Of a stretch of 64,000 bases of DNA, positions 39,901-48,728 are shown piece after piece. The stretch is from the NCBI RefSeq assembly GCF_000349325.1, contig NC_020504.1:6544053-6608052 (forward strand), given 5' to 3'. The stretch's first letter is position 1; the number at the start of each line of letters is the position of its first letter. Source of the DNA: Streptomyces davaonensis JCM 4913. Its GTDB lineage: Bacteria > Actinomycetota > Actinomycetes > Streptomycetales > Streptomycetaceae. The notes below the pieces were generated by a model. That model was given only the letters and a program-made list of their open reading frames with translations. It ran no database searches and had not been told where the DNA came from. Made by a program: the position numbers and the translations under genes.

Positions 39901-42900
39901 TGGCCGGGCTGCCGGTGCTGGACAGGGTCCGACGGCACCCGTACGCATCGGAGGCGGCCCCGGCACGCCGCCGGATGCCCCTGTCTCCCGCCCAGCGCCG
40001 CATCTGGTTCCTCGAACGGCTGCACCCGGGCACCACCATGTACTGCGAGCCGAAGGCGATCCGCCTCGACGGCCCCCTCGACCTGCCCGCCCTGCGCGAG
40101 GCGCTGCGACGGGTGGCCGACCGGCACCCCGCCCTGCGCACGGTGTTCGGGGAGGCCGACGGGGTGCCCTACCAGGAGATACGCCCCGACGTCCGCCTGG
40201 ACTGCCCGGTCGACGACCACAGCGGCGTGAGCGAGGAGGAGGCGCTGCGAGCCGTCCTCGCCACCCATGCCCGCGGCGGCATGGATCTCACCGCAGGCCC
40301 CCTCGTCACCGCCCGCCTGCTGCGGCTCTCGCCGGAACGCCATCTGCTCTTCCTGCTGGCCCACCACATCGTCTTCGACTCCTCCTCGACGACCGTTCTC
40401 GCCCGCGACCTGGCCGCCTACTACCGCGGCGAGGAGCCCCCGCCGCTGTCCGAACCGCCCACCCCCGACAGCCCCGAGCCCGCCGAACTCGCCGCCTCCC
40501 TGGACCACTGGCGCCGCGAGCTGGCCGACGCCCCCGAGCTCACCCTCCCCACCGACCGCCCCCGCCCGCCCGTCAGAACCGGCGAGGGCGCGAGCCTGAC
40601 CCACCCAATCGACGCCCAACTCATCAGCGAACTAAGGACGTTCGCAGCGGGCCACCGAACCACCCTCTTCATGGCACTCACCGGCGCCATCGGCGCGGTC
40701 CTCGGCCGGTACAGCGGGCAGCGCGAGGTAGTGCTGGGCACCGCGGTCGCCGCCCGGCCCCTGGGCGCCGAGGACCAGGTCGGCCTCTTCCTCGACACCG
40801 TCCCGCTCCGCGTCGACCTCGACGGCGAACCGGACTTCCCGACGCTGCTGCGCCGCGTGCGCGACGGCAGCACGACGGCGTACGAGCACCGGCGCGTCCC
40901 CTTCGACGAGCTGGTCGGCGCGCTCAACCCGCACCGCGACCCGGGCCGCAATCCGCTCTTCCAGGTCATGGTCGAGTACGAGAACGAAGGCGCCGTCGAC
41001 TTCGACCCGCCCCGCCTCACCGCCACCCTGCTCGACGTGCCCAGCGAGCGCGCCCCCTTCGACCTCAGCGTCTATCTGACCCACCACGCGGACGGACTGC
41101 GCTTCATGGTCGAGTACGACACGGCGCTCTTCGACGAGCCGACCGTGCGGCGCCTGGTGGCCGACGTCGAGCAGGTGCTGCGCCGCGCCCTGGACACCCC
41201 CACCGCCCCGCTCACCGACCTCACGGCCCCCGACCGGACCGCCCTGGCCCGGCTCGGACGCCTGGACGAGCCCGCACCGGCCGCCGGGGACACCCTGCAC
41301 GGCCTGGTCGAGGGGCAGGCACCGGATGCCGTGGCTCTCGTCACCGATGAACAACGGGTCTCCTACGGCGAGTTGGAGGCATCCGCCAACCGGCTCGCCC
41401 ACCTCCTGCGCGGCCGGGGCGCCGGGCGCGGGGAGCGCGTGGCAGTGCTGCTGCCGCGAGGACCCGAGCTGATCACGGCCCTGTTGGGTGTCCTGAAGAG
41501 CGGTGCCGCCTACCTGCCGCTCGACCCGTCCACGCCCACCCCGCGTCTGGCCGCCCTGCTCGCCGACGCGGGCCCGCTCCTCCTGCTGACCTCAGCCGCC
41601 TTGCAAGCCCGGCACCCCGGCCTCGACACCGAGACGCACCTCATGGAGGACACGGACGCCGGTCTGCCGTCCGAACCACCAGTCGTCGACGTACGCCCCG
41701 AGGACCCCGCGTACTGCATCTACACCTCGGGCTCGACCGGCCGCCCCAAGGGAGTCGTCGTCCCGCACCGGGGCCCCGCCAACCTGGTCCGCGCCCACCT
41801 CGCCGCGCACCCGCCCCTGCGCACCCTCCAGTGGACCTCGCCCTCCTTCGACGTGAGCGTGCAGGAGATCTTCACGACGCTGGCTTCCGGGGCGGAACTG
41901 GTCCTGATCGACGACGAGTTGAGGTACGACCCGGCCGCCGTGGCGGAGTCGGCGCGGAGGCACGAGGTGCAGCGGATGTTCATGCCGTGCACGCCGCTCC
42001 GGTATCTGATGGAGGCCGGGCCCCGGCTGCCCGCGCTGCGCGAGCTGTTCTCCGCGGGCGAGGCGCTCCAGCTCACCGACGCCTTCCGCCGCTTCCTCGC
42101 CGGGCACCCCGAGTGCGTGCTGTACAACCAGTACGGGCCGACGGAGACGTCCGTCATCGTCACCTCGCAGCGCGTCGACCCCGACGGCGAGACCCTGCCG
42201 CCCATCGGCACGCCGATCCCGGGCGCACGCATACTGCTGCGGGATCCGGCCGGGCGAACGGTCCCGGTCGGGGCCGTCGGGGAGATCCACGTAGGGGGAG
42301 TCCCGGTCGCCGACGGCTATCTGAACCGGCCCGAGGAGACCGCCGCGGCCTTCGTGGACGGCGGCGCCCTGTACCGCACCGGGGACTTGGCGCGCTGGCG
42401 CTCCGACGGCGCGCTCCAGTACTGCGGACGCGTCGACGACCAGGTCAAGATCCGTGGGCATCGGGTCGAACCGGCCGAGGCGCAGGCGGTGTTGGCCGCG
42501 CTGCCCGGGGTGCGGGACGCGGCGGTCGTAGCGCGTCGGGACCGGCACGGGGAGAGTGAGCTGGTGGCTTACGTCGTCGGGGGTGATCCGGCACCGCTGC
42601 GGGCCGCCCTCGCCGCCGAAGTGCCGGAGCATCTGGTGCCCGGGCGGTGGGTGGCCGTGGAACGGCTGCCGGTGAACGCCTCCGGGAAGCTGGACCGGGC
42701 CCGGCTGCCCGAACCCGGTGGACCGGCTTCGCCGGCCGAGGCGGAGCCCGGCACCCCGCTGGAGAAGGCCCTGCACGAGCTGTGGTGCGAGGAGTTGGGC
42801 GTGGCGCGGGTGTCGGTAACCCGCCCGTTCTTCGAGCTGGGCGGCCACTCGCTCGGCGCGATCCGGTTGCTGCACCGGATGGCGGAGGAGCTGGCCGTCG

Positions 42901-44183
42901 AGGTGTCGATGGCCGACTTCTTCCGGGCGCCGACGATCAGAGGCATCGCCGCGCGAGCCGCAGGCGGACGCGTGGCGGCGACCGTGCCGCTGACCTCGTC
43001 CCTGCGCAGGCTCTGGCGCCGGCACCATGAACGCACGGATCCTGCCGTCTACAACATCGCCCACCGCATCGACCTGCACGGGGAGTTGGACGTCGAGCGG
43101 CTGCGCGGTGCGCTGACCGAGCTGGTGCGACGGCACGACGCCTTGCGCGGCAGGTGTACCGAACGGGTGCTGGAGGTGCTGGCGGAGGTGCCGGTCGAGG
43201 TCCCGGTGGAGGACGTCGTCGACGCCGACCGGTGGTGCGAGGAGCACGCCCGGATGCCCTTCGCGCTGGACCGCGCCCCGCTGTTCCGCTTCCGCCTGGC
43301 CCGGCTCGCCGAGGACCGCTGGATCCTGCTGACGGTGTTCCACCACGCGGTCTGCGACGGCTGGTCGCTGGGAGTCTTGAGGGAGGAGCTGGGTGCCCTG
43401 TACGCGGGCACCGAACTCCCGCCCGCCTCCGCCCAGTTCACCGACTTCGCGCGTGATGAACAGGGGCTGACCCCCGAACGCAGGGCCGAACTGGACCGCT
43501 ACTGGCGGACCGAACTCACCGGCGTCCCCCTGCGATTGCCGCTGCCCTACGACCACCCCCGCCCGCCGGCCCTCTCCGGCCGGGGCGCGCTGCACACCTG
43601 GACCATCGACGGCGAGACCCCGGACCGGATCGCCGCCACGGCCGCCCGTCTGGGCGTGACGCCGTACGCCGTGCTGGCCTCGGCGTTCGCACTGTGGGCG
43701 GGCCGACTGTGCGGGAACACCGGGGACGTCGTACTCGCCGCGTCCAGCGCGAACCGCACCCGACGCGACCGGTCCGGCACGGTCGGGCTGCTCGGGGACG
43801 CGGTGCTGATACGAGCGCGCCGGACCGAGAACTTCGAGGACCTGGTGACCCAGCTGGCCGAGAGCCTGTTCACCGCCCTCGACCACCAGGAGCTGCCGCT
43901 GACCGAGGTCGTGGACCTGGTGGAACCGGGTCCGGAGCTGTTCCCGACCGTCCTGTTCACGGTGGTCACCACCCCACCCCCGGTCCTGGAACTGCCGTCA
44001 CTGCGGACGCGTGTGACGAGCCTGCCCATGCCGGGCGTGGCACGCAACGAGCTGTACGTGGTGCTGGTGCCCGGGGAGGAGGGGATCGAGGTCACCTTCG
44101 AGTACTCGACGGACCTGTTCACCGCGGCGACCGTCGAAGGATGGGCGCGGACCTTCACCGCTGTCCTGGAAGAGCTAGCGTGA
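33948..44183 (+). CDS. Hybrid PKS-NRPS: AL-ACP-KS-AT-ACP-LLM-C-A-T-C
   Basis: A 3,411-residue enzyme. An acyl/AMP ligase (20-560, SSGSTGAPK) loads ACP1 (Ser592). KS (648-1062) has Cys809, His945 and His981. AT (1148-1430) has GHSVGE Ser1236 and AFHS at 1336-1339, pointing to malonyl-CoA. ACP2 (Ser1532) is followed by a Pro/Gln-rich linker and a luciferase-like FMN monooxygenase (1650-2001) of the MupA type. C (2010-2423) has HHIVFDS, so Ser2145 replaces the motif Gly but His2140 and Asp2144 remain. A5 (2448-2923) reads DVQFFAQVIK, closest to proline codes. T carries Ser2968, and the terminal C (3010-3411) has HHAVCDGWS. There is no KR, DH or ER. GAGGGG precedes ATG 33948. It probably starts the chain: acyl, malonyl, hydroxylation, imino acid. 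Confidence 0.93.
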   Translation: MERVRGTAVCQGPEPEWDASDPRDAAAALLRAAETAPGAGVVTVAADGSTSRLTYPELLLRARLLLGGLRERGVGRGDFVVLCGLPLADFFPAFWACVLGGIQPVAIADPPLAGSPAHERLRHACALLGDPLVLTDVHELPDATPAHEFAEPHGSDVALLMLSSGSTGAPKAARLTHAGLADFAASSRRILDVRPDDTMVNWLPVDHSGAFLLYHLLAVFTGCTNVHAPTERVLADPLRWLDLMHEHRAQHGWAPTFAYRLVADALEERESPDRTWDLSSLKTLVCGGEQITLPVMRDFLDATHGLGVREGHIVPAWGMAETVTGVTYGRLDRPGTVHRLLKSSLGGDLLRADASTPDDETVTFVAAGAPAHGVTLRIVDDRGDLAPDGRIGRLQVHSPARLTPGYVDDPEADAAAFPAGRDWLDTGDLAFLDAGQVVITGRRKDLIILNGHNVYAHEVEEAVSAVPGIRQGEVAACGIPHPVRGTEELAVFFVGRGGEEDVRIGREVRAALYTRLRLTAAHVVPVPARDFPRTPAGKVRRGELRERFIAGTEAATRPDADAVMRAVREELAALLDRPADAHTPFYELGLTSVLVVRLRARLEGRLGVRIPQTVFFEHPTAAALAAHLGAGPGTDVRPETPPKSGAADDRRIAVVGMALRFPGADTIDGFWANLRDGVDSVRVFGEVGPERVPVAGVLDGAEEFDAEFFGMSLKETRLTHPAHRLFLECCHRALEDGGYAAAEPGTRIGVFAGSGMNLYDHQQATEAASAVDPATGMQRAMGAQPDFLATRVAYRLGLTGPAIGVQTACSTSLVAVHLAVQALLNGETELALAGAAAVHLPQESGYRTHPGSVLSPSGRCRAFDADADGTVGGNGVAAVLLKRLDRALADGDTVHAVILGSAVNNDGAGKVGFTAPGVTGQVEVVRQALRRADVAPETISYVEAHGTGTRLGDPVEFAALGRALGGTASCAVGSVKPNIGHLDSCAGMAGLIKTVLMLRHRMLVPTLNLNRPNPELRLDDSPLSLAAELRPWPAPEGTPRRAGVSALGVGGTNAHVVLEEAPPRASGPGRELPVLVPVSATDEKALAEFTDSVADHLRRQPEPAATDVAATLALGRPHRAFRATAVGRTAAEVARSLTERAPVRDALGPVGFAFAFAGQGSARRGMASGLYAAHPVARRVLDQCPDDVLPLLLEEKPTDQVWPTDTAQAALFAHQVALAEVWRATGIEPALLFGHSVGEYAALCVAGAIDVADGLRLTALRGRLMHTLSPVGGMLAVRAEREEAERVARAAGAELAAVNGPRSQVISGAPEALEAAARLLDAEGLRWRALSVDRAFHSAAVEEALREFRSGAEQVTYRPLRTPLVTTADGEARPEGWTVDVDYLLRQARRPVRFDLAMATAVERGHLDFVEIGAGDTLTGLGLHCVPNSRWLSGQGGGAGAVEQAGGVLAGLGAAYERGAELDWRAITSDGGRIPLPGHPLRASRIEGEAPVVVGVNGEVLDGIRELAAEALGSPVADITADRSFFELGADSLALMGMTTQLEKRYGVRVPVRELFDSADTPRKLAERIGGGGRTAPQPEPQPESQPQPVPEEPPSNLRDLFGQQLKPAQQLADQVTGVINRQLDILATPQAPEPQPAKPVVEQSPYTPTTGPDFSLYFFGDYPENTAHDKYGLIMDAAEFADRQGFHGLWFPERHFDSFGALFPNPSVLAAALAARTSRIRLNAGSVVLPLHHPVRVAEEWSVVDNISGGRAGLCVASGWHAADFALAPENYGRHREVMYERLETVRQLWSGQAVPVTAGDGAEIDVRLHPRPIQAELPLYAAVVGNPDSYRRAAAEGIGVVTNLMTQTVEQLAENIALYRRTRAEHGLDPAAGRVVVLVHTYLDEDGERARAEAYRPFVSYLRSSLALFDQVTNSLGFDVDLANTPEEDVEFLLGRAYERYCASRALIGDERTAAEAVGRLVAAGADEIACFVDFGVSREKVLAGLPVLDRVRRHPYASEAAPARRRMPLSPAQRRIWFLERLHPGTTMYCEPKAIRLDGPLDLPALREALRRVADRHPALRTVFGEADGVPYQEIRPDVRLDCPVDDHSGVSEEEALRAVLATHARGGMDLTAGPLVTARLLRLSPERHLLFLLAHHIVFDSSSTTVLARDLAAYYRGEEPPPLSEPPTPDSPEPAELAASLDHWRRELADAPELTLPTDRPRPPVRTGEGASLTHPIDAQLISELRTFAAGHRTTLFMALTGAIGAVLGRYSGQREVVLGTAVAARPLGAEDQVGLFLDTVPLRVDLDGEPDFPTLLRRVRDGSTTAYEHRRVPFDELVGALNPHRDPGRNPLFQVMVEYENEGAVDFDPPRLTATLLDVPSERAPFDLSVYLTHHADGLRFMVEYDTALFDEPTVRRLVADVEQVLRRALDTPTAPLTDLTAPDRTALARLGRLDEPAPAAGDTLHGLVEGQAPDAVALVTDEQRVSYGELEASANRLAHLLRGRGAGRGERVAVLLPRGPELITALLGVLKSGAAYLPLDPSTPTPRLAALLADAGPLLLLTSAALQARHPGLDTETHLMEDTDAGLPSEPPVVDVRPEDPAYCIYTSGSTGRPKGVVVPHRGPANLVRAHLAAHPPLRTLQWTSPSFDVSVQEIFTTLASGAELVLIDDELRYDPAAVAESARRHEVQRMFMPCTPLRYLMEAGPRLPALRELFSAGEALQLTDAFRRFLAGHPECVLYNQYGPTETSVIVTSQRVDPDGETLPPIGTPIPGARILLRDPAGRTVPVGAVGEIHVGGVPVADGYLNRPEETAAAFVDGGALYRTGDLARWRSDGALQYCGRVDDQVKIRGHRVEPAEAQAVLAALPGVRDAAVVARRDRHGESELVAYVVGGDPAPLRAALAAEVPEHLVPGRWVAVERLPVNASGKLDRARLPEPGGPASPAEAEPGTPLEKALHELWCEELGVARVSVTRPFFELGGHSLGAIRLLHRMAEELAVEVSMADFFRAPTIRGIAARAAGGRVAATVPLTSSLRRLWRRHHERTDPAVYNIAHRIDLHGELDVERLRGALTELVRRHDALRGRCTERVLEVLAEVPVEVPVEDVVDADRWCEEHARMPFALDRAPLFRFRLARLAEDRWILLTVFHHAVCDGWSLGVLREELGALYAGTELPPASAQFTDFARDEQGLTPERRAELDRYWRTELTGVPLRLPLPYDHPRPPALSGRGALHTWTIDGETPDRIAATAARLGVTPYAVLASAFALWAGRLCGNTGDVVLAASSANRTRRDRSGTVGLLGDAVLIRARRTENFEDLVTQLAESLFTALDHQELPLTEVVDLVEPGPELFPTVLFTVVTTPPPVLELPSLRTRVTSLPMPGVARNELYVVLVPGEEGIEVTFEYSTDLFTAATVEGWARTFTAVLEELA

Positions 44184-44187
44184 GTAC

Positions 44188-44874
44188 GTGCGCGTGCTGG
44201 TCGTCGAGGACGAGGAGCGGTTCGCGGCCGGGCTCAGGGACGGGCTGGAGGCCGAGGGCTTCGCCGTCGACGTCGCGCTCGACGGCGTGGACGGGCTGTG
44301 GCTGGCCCGCGAGCACGCCTACGACGCCATCGTCCTCGACATCATGCTGCCCCGCCTCAACGGCTACCGCGTCTGCCGGGAGCTGCGCGGCGCCGGGGAC
44401 TGGACCCCGATCCTCATGCTCACCGCCAAGGAGGGCGAGTGGGACGAGATCGAGGGCCTGGACACCGGCGCCGACGACTACCTGACCAAGCCGGTCTCCT
44501 ACGGCGTGCTCCTGGCCCGCCTGCGCGCCCTGCTGCGCCGCGACGCCCACCAGCGGCCCGCCGTGCTCACCGCCGGTGACCTGCGTCTTGACCCGGCGAC
44601 CCGGACGGTCAGCCGGGCCGGACGGGACATCGAGGTGACCGCGCGGGAGCTGGCGGTGCTGGAGTTCCTGCTGCGCCGGGCGGGCGAGGCGGTCGCCAAG
44701 CGGACCATCCTCGATCAGGTGTGGGGCGACGACTTCGAGGGCGACCCGAACATCGTCGAGGTGTATGTGCGGCGGCTGCGCAACAAGGTCGACCGGCCCT
44801 TCGGCCGGCGGTCGCTGGTGACGGTCCGGGGGCATGGCTACCGGCTGGTGCGGGATGACCCCGGGGACCGGTGA
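44188..44874 (+). CDS. OmpR-family response regulator
   Basis: A 228-residue two-domain regulator. The receiver domain has acidic Glu7/Asp8, phospho-acceptor Asp51 (VLDIMLP) and Lys in YLTKP. The C-terminal winged helix (about 125-225) ends VTVRGHGYRLV. GTG 44188 lies four bases after the hybrid synthetase stop, but the pair with the following kinase looks like a separate housekeeping unit. It probably binds the three phased direct repeats before the lipoprotein gene at 46136-46165. Readthrough from the synthetase operon is possible because no terminator lies between. Confidence 0.92.
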   Translation: MRVLVVEDEERFAAGLRDGLEAEGFAVDVALDGVDGLWLAREHAYDAIVLDIMLPRLNGYRVCRELRGAGDWTPILMLTAKEGEWDEIEGLDTGADDYLTKPVSYGVLLARLRALLRRDAHQRPAVLTAGDLRLDPATRTVSRAGRDIEVTARELAVLEFLLRRAGEAVAKRTILDQVWGDDFEGDPNIVEVYVRRLRNKVDRPFGRRSLVTVRGHGYRLVRDDPGDR

Positions 44875-46102
44875 GCAGGCCCGGCGGCAACTGCGGGCCG
44901 TGCGGGTGCGGGCCACGGTCATCGCCGTGCTGGCGGTGGCGCTCGCGCTGGTCGCCGGGGGTGTCGCCCTGGTCCTGGGGCTGCGCACCGAGCTGAGCAA
45001 CGACGTCCGGGACGCGGCCCGGGACCGGGCCGGTGAGGTGGCCCGGGTGATCGAGGCGGGCCGGGGCGTGCCGACGCTGGCCGTGTCCGCCGACGACGAG
45101 GAGTTCCTCCAGGTCGTGGCCGCGGACGGGACGGTGGTGGCGGCCAGCGACAACGTCGAGGGCCGCCCGGCGCTCGCCCGGCCGGCGCCCGGCGGCAGTA
45201 CGACGGTGGAGACCGGCCTGGACGAGGACGCGTTCCTGGTCGTCGCGGTCGGCGCGCGGGACGGTGACCGCGAGCTGACGGTGCTGGACGGCCGGGCGCC
45301 CTCGGGGGTGGCCGAGGCGACGGGGACGGTGACCCGGCTGCTGCTGATCGGTGTGCCGGTGCTGCTGGTGCTCGCGGCCGCCGCGACCTGGGCGGCCGTG
45401 GGGCGGGCGCTGGGGCGGGTGGCCCGCGCCGAGGCCGCCCAGCGCCGCTTCGTCTCGGACGCCTCCCACGAACTGCGCTCACCGGTCGCGACGGTCCGCC
45501 AGCACGCCGAGGTCGCGCTCGCGCACCCCGCGCGGGCGGACGCCGCCGCGCTGGCCGGGACGGTGCGGGAGGAGGCCGTACGGATGCAGCGGCTGGTCGA
45601 CGACCTGCTGCTCCTCGCCCGCGCCGACGAGAGCGCGCTCGCCGCGACCCGGCGCCCCGTCGACGTCGACGACCTGGTCCTGGAGGAGGTACGGCGCCTG
45701 CGCGCGAACGCCACGAACCTGACCGTCGACAGCACGGGCGTCGCCGCGGCCCGGGTGACCGGCGACTCCGACGCACTGCGGCGCCTGGTCCGCAACCTCG
45801 GCGAGAACGCGGCCCGCCATGCCCGTACACGCGTGACGTTCGCCCTGACGGACACGGGGGACGGGCAGGTGCGGCTGACCGTGGAGGACGACGGCCCGGG
45901 TGTCCCGCCCGCCGACCGGAAGCGGATCTTCGAACGCTTTGTACGGCTGGACGAGTCCCGGGGGCGCGGAGCGGGCGGGGCCGGCCTCGGCCTCGCGATC
46001 GTGGCGGAGGTGGCGGCGGCGCACCGGGGGCGGGCGGAGGCCGGGGCGGGCGCGTCCGGCGGGGCGAGGTTCGTGGTGACGCTGCCGTCGGCGGGGGAGT
46101 GA
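44855..46102 (+). CDS. Sensor histidine kinase
   Basis: A 415-residue kinase with two membrane helices (VIAVLAVALALVAGGVALVL near residue 25, LLIGVPVLLVLAAAATWAAV near 165) enclosing a periplasmic sensor of about 120 residues. The HisKA motif SDASHELRSP carries His205. The ATPase lobe has NLGENAARHA, DDGPGVP and the G2 box GAGGAGLGLAI. There is hardly any HAMP linker. ATG 44855 overlaps the regulator gene by 20 bases; with the downstream lipoprotein it forms a probable envelope-sensing system. Confidence 0.9.
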   Translation: MTPGTGEQARRQLRAVRVRATVIAVLAVALALVAGGVALVLGLRTELSNDVRDAARDRAGEVARVIEAGRGVPTLAVSADDEEFLQVVAADGTVVAASDNVEGRPALARPAPGGSTTVETGLDEDAFLVVAVGARDGDRELTVLDGRAPSGVAEATGTVTRLLLIGVPVLLVLAAAATWAAVGRALGRVARAEAAQRRFVSDASHELRSPVATVRQHAEVALAHPARADAAALAGTVREEAVRMQRLVDDLLLLARADESALAATRRPVDVDDLVLEEVRRLRANATNLTVDSTGVAAARVTGDSDALRRLVRNLGENAARHARTRVTFALTDTGDGQVRLTVEDDGPGVPPADRKRIFERFVRLDESRGRGAGGAGLGLAIVAEVAAAHRGRAEAGAGASGGARFVVTLPSAGE

Positions 46103-46135
46103 GCGGCCCGGCGCACCGCTCAGGTTTCCTGACAG

Positions 46136-46165
46136 GGCGTTCAGGGGCGTTCAGCAGGCGTTCAG
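46136..46165. promoter_or_regulatory. Three phased GGCGTTCAG direct repeats
   Basis: GGCGTTCAG occurs at 46136, 46146 and 46157, about one helical turn apart, 50-80 bases upstream of the lipoprotein start. OmpR-family regulators bind such direct repeats, and the gene pair upstream encodes one. A weaker CCGCTCAG copy lies at 46116. Confidence 0.6.
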
Positions 46166-46215
46166 CGGGTGTGCGGGAGGCTCTGTCGTAGGGGACCGGA
46201 CCTGAGGAGGCCGCC

Positions 46216-47541
46216 ATGAACGATCGGCGAAGGCTGCTGTGGCCGGGGGCGGTCGCGGGGATCGCGGTGCTGCTGGCCGGGGGCTGTTCCGGGGACGCGG
46301 GGGCCGGGGAGTGTGTGCGGGTCGTCGACGAGGACACGGGGGAGACGGGCAAGGAGTGCCTGCCGCTGGCGCCCGAGAGCGACCGGGTGGACCTGGCCGA
46401 GCCGGTCTTCTCCCACCCGACGCGGATCACCAACCCCCTGCACCCCACCAGCGAAGTGGACCAGGTCGTCATGGGCGGCCAGGCGGACGAGGCGGTCTTC
46501 CGCACCGAGGTCAGCTTGCTGCCCGGCAGCAAGACGATCAAGTGGGACGGAACCTCGGTCAAGGCTCTGACCTCGCAGTACGTCGCCTACGCCGACGGCC
46601 GGATCCAGGAGGTCGCCCTCGACTGGTACGCCCAGGCGGACGACGGGGCGGTCTGGTACCTCGGGGAGGACGTCTTCAACTACGAGGACGGGGTCGTGGC
46701 CGATACCGAGGGCACCTGGCAGGCGGGCCGTGACGGGGCTCCGCCGGCGATGATCATGCCCGCGGCTCCGGAGGAGGGGGATGTGTACCGGCCGGAGAAC
46801 CTGCCCGGGGTGGTGTTCGAGGAGGTCACGGTGAAGACCGTGGACCAGACGGTCGACGGGCCGTACGGCGAGGTGAACGGTGCGATCACCGTCACCGAGG
46901 TACACATGGACGGCTCCACGGAGGACAAGGTCTTCGCGCCGGGGTACGGGGAGTTCTCGACCGGTACGGCGAGCGGTGACCTGGAGGCGGTGTCGCTGGC
47001 GGTGCCCACGGACGCGGCGCCCGGCGCGGCGCCCGCTGAACTGACCGCGCTGGACACGGCGGTCCGGGCGGCGCAGGACGGCGAGGTGACCGAGGACGAC
47101 GCACGAGGGGTCCAGCGTGCCTGGAAGACGTACCTCGCCTCGGATGCGGTGCCGTCGCTGCTGTCGCGGCAGATGAACCGGGACGTCGAGGCGCTGGCAG
47201 GGGAGGAACCGGGTGAGGCGGCGCTGCGGGTCGCGCAGGACGTCGGGGATCTGCGGCTGCGCTACGAGTCCGTACGGGCCGTGGATCTGGACCGGTTCGA
47301 CATGTGGGCACGGCAGTTGGGGATCGACGCGGAGGAGAAGGACGCGGGAGCGGTCGCGGGCGACGTCACCAGCCTGGAACTGACCTGGCAACGGCTCCGC
47401 GACGACTCGTCGGCGGCGCAGGACGTCACGGCGACCCTGGCGGAGGCCAGGGAGGCGGCGGACGGGAAGGACATGGGTACGGCTGAGCGCTTGGCCTCGG
47501 AGCTGACAGCGGCGATCGCGGAGGTGCCGAACGGGTCCTGA
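46216..47541 (+). CDS. Secreted lipoprotein of unknown function
   Basis: A 441-residue protein with a lipoprotein signal (RRR, a hydrophobic stretch, LLAGGC) and lipidation Cys24. The mature part is acidic. It has a beta-rich first half (QADEAVFRTEVSLLPGSKTI, VWYLGEDVFNYEDG) and an alpha-helical C-terminal 150 residues. I recognise no enzyme motif. GGAGG precedes ATG 46216. The two-component genes immediately upstream and the phased repeats in its promoter suggest that it is their target, perhaps as the sensor's partner or stress output at the membrane. It is convergent with the mbl-type gene. Confidence 0.8.
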   Translation: MNDRRRLLWPGAVAGIAVLLAGGCSGDAGAGECVRVVDEDTGETGKECLPLAPESDRVDLAEPVFSHPTRITNPLHPTSEVDQVVMGGQADEAVFRTEVSLLPGSKTIKWDGTSVKALTSQYVAYADGRIQEVALDWYAQADDGAVWYLGEDVFNYEDGVVADTEGTWQAGRDGAPPAMIMPAAPEEGDVYRPENLPGVVFEEVTVKTVDQTVDGPYGEVNGAITVTEVHMDGSTEDKVFAPGYGEFSTGTASGDLEAVSLAVPTDAAPGAAPAELTALDTAVRAAQDGEVTEDDARGVQRAWKTYLASDAVPSLLSRQMNRDVEALAGEEPGEAALRVAQDVGDLRLRYESVRAVDLDRFDMWARQLGIDAEEKDAGAVAGDVTSLELTWQRLRDDSSAAQDVTATLAEAREAADGKDMGTAERLASELTAAIAEVPNGS

Positions 47542-47564
47542 TGCAGGTCACGGTCACGGCAGGC

Positions 47565-48602
47565 TCAGGTGGCCAGCGGGTCCAGCTCCAGCGGAGCGAT
47601 CTTGCCCTCCAGCATGGTGCCGAGACCCTGCACGGCGCACACGTCCGGCCGTTCGGCGATGTGCACCGGCATGCCCGTGGCCTGCCGCAGCATCTGGTCG
47701 AACCCGGGCAGCAGCGCACTGCCGCCGACCATCATGATCCCCCGGTCCGCGAGGTCGGCGACCAGATCGGGCGGGCAGTCCCGCAGCACCTTGCCGATCC
47801 CGTCGAGCACGGCGGTGAGCGGGGTCTGGATGGCGTCCCGTACCGCGGCGGTGTCGACCTGGACCGAGCGGGCGAGGCCGGTGGCGACGTCCCGGCCGTG
47901 GATCTCGGTGGACGCCGGGCCGTGCGTGGTGAGCCCGTTGCCGGACAGGGCGAGCTGGAGCGGCCGTACCGACTGGCTCGGCAGCACCAACTCGTGCTGG
48001 TGGCGCAGATGCTGGACGATCGCGTGGTCCACGGCCTCGCCGCCCACCGCGATCCGCTCGGCCGTCACGATCGAGCCGAGGGAGAGCACGGCGACCTGGG
48101 TCGCCGCCGCGCCGCACACCATGACCATCGTGGCCTCGGGCTGCTCCACGGGCAGCCCGCAGCCCACGGCCGCGGCGATCAGCGTGTCCACCAGCTCCAC
48201 CCGCCGCGCCCCGAGTCCGACCAGGGTCTCGATGGCCGCGCGCTGCGCCAGCGGATCGGCGTCGTGCGGGGTGCAGGCGGCGGCCCGCAGCCGCGGCTTG
48301 CGGCGCAGGGCGCGGCGGACCTTGTCGCCGAGCAGATGCCGCAGCATGCGCTGCGCCATCTCGATGTCGACCACCGTGCCGCCGGAGACGGGACGCACGA
48401 CACGGATGTAGTCGGGCGTACGGCCGGTCATCTTCTCCGCGAACTCGCCGACCGCGATCAGCGCGCCGGTACGGGTGTTCACGGCGGCGGCGGAGGGCTG
48501 GTCGACGACGAGCCCGGCCCCCTTCACGTATACCCGCGTCCTCGCCGCGCCCAGATCGACGGCGAAGTGGCAGCGGCGCAGCTGCTCCAGACTGGCGGTC
48601 AT
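47565..48602 (-). CDS. mbl: MreB/Mbl-type actin-like protein
   Basis: A 345-residue actin-fold ATPase of the MreB family: HFAVDLGAARTRVYVKG (phosphate 1), VVDIEMAQRML, ACTPHDADPLAQRAAIETLV and MVMVCGAAATQVAVLSLG (phosphate 2), then GGSALLPGF. The phosphate-2 loop lacks the usual DIGGGTT, so ATP handling may be altered. Streptomyces coelicolor has an Mbl (SCO2451) close to matB. The same neighbourhood here supports the symbol, which otherwise rests on memory. The family works with MreB in spore-wall formation. ATG 48602 has GGGAGG upstream. It lies after the conflict-system operon on the same strand. Confidence 0.75.
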   Translation of the reverse strand: MTASLEQLRRCHFAVDLGAARTRVYVKGAGLVVDQPSAAAVNTRTGALIAVGEFAEKMTGRTPDYIRVVRPVSGGTVVDIEMAQRMLRHLLGDKVRRALRRKPRLRAAACTPHDADPLAQRAAIETLVGLGARRVELVDTLIAAAVGCGLPVEQPEATMVMVCGAAATQVAVLSLGSIVTAERIAVGGEAVDHAIVQHLRHQHELVLPSQSVRPLQLALSGNGLTTHGPASTEIHGRDVATGLARSVQVDTAAVRDAIQTPLTAVLDGIGKVLRDCPPDLVADLADRGIMMVGGSALLPGFDQMLRQATGMPVHIAERPDVCAVQGLGTMLEGKIAPLELDPLAT

Positions 48603-48728
48603 GGCAGGCCTCCCGAGAGCACGGACCGTGGGCCGCCGAGTAGCGGGCCTCACTGGAATCGTGCGGGGGCTGTGGGAGGGGCGCGTGTTGTGGTGGGCCG
48701 GGTGGGGCGCCGCTGAATGGGGGGTTTG

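Noticed and set aside
37353..43886. Long minus-strand open frames opposite the hybrid synthetase (37353-40619, 41592-43886)
   Set aside because: Same shadow composition. The plus strand encodes complete KS, AT, C, A and T domains.
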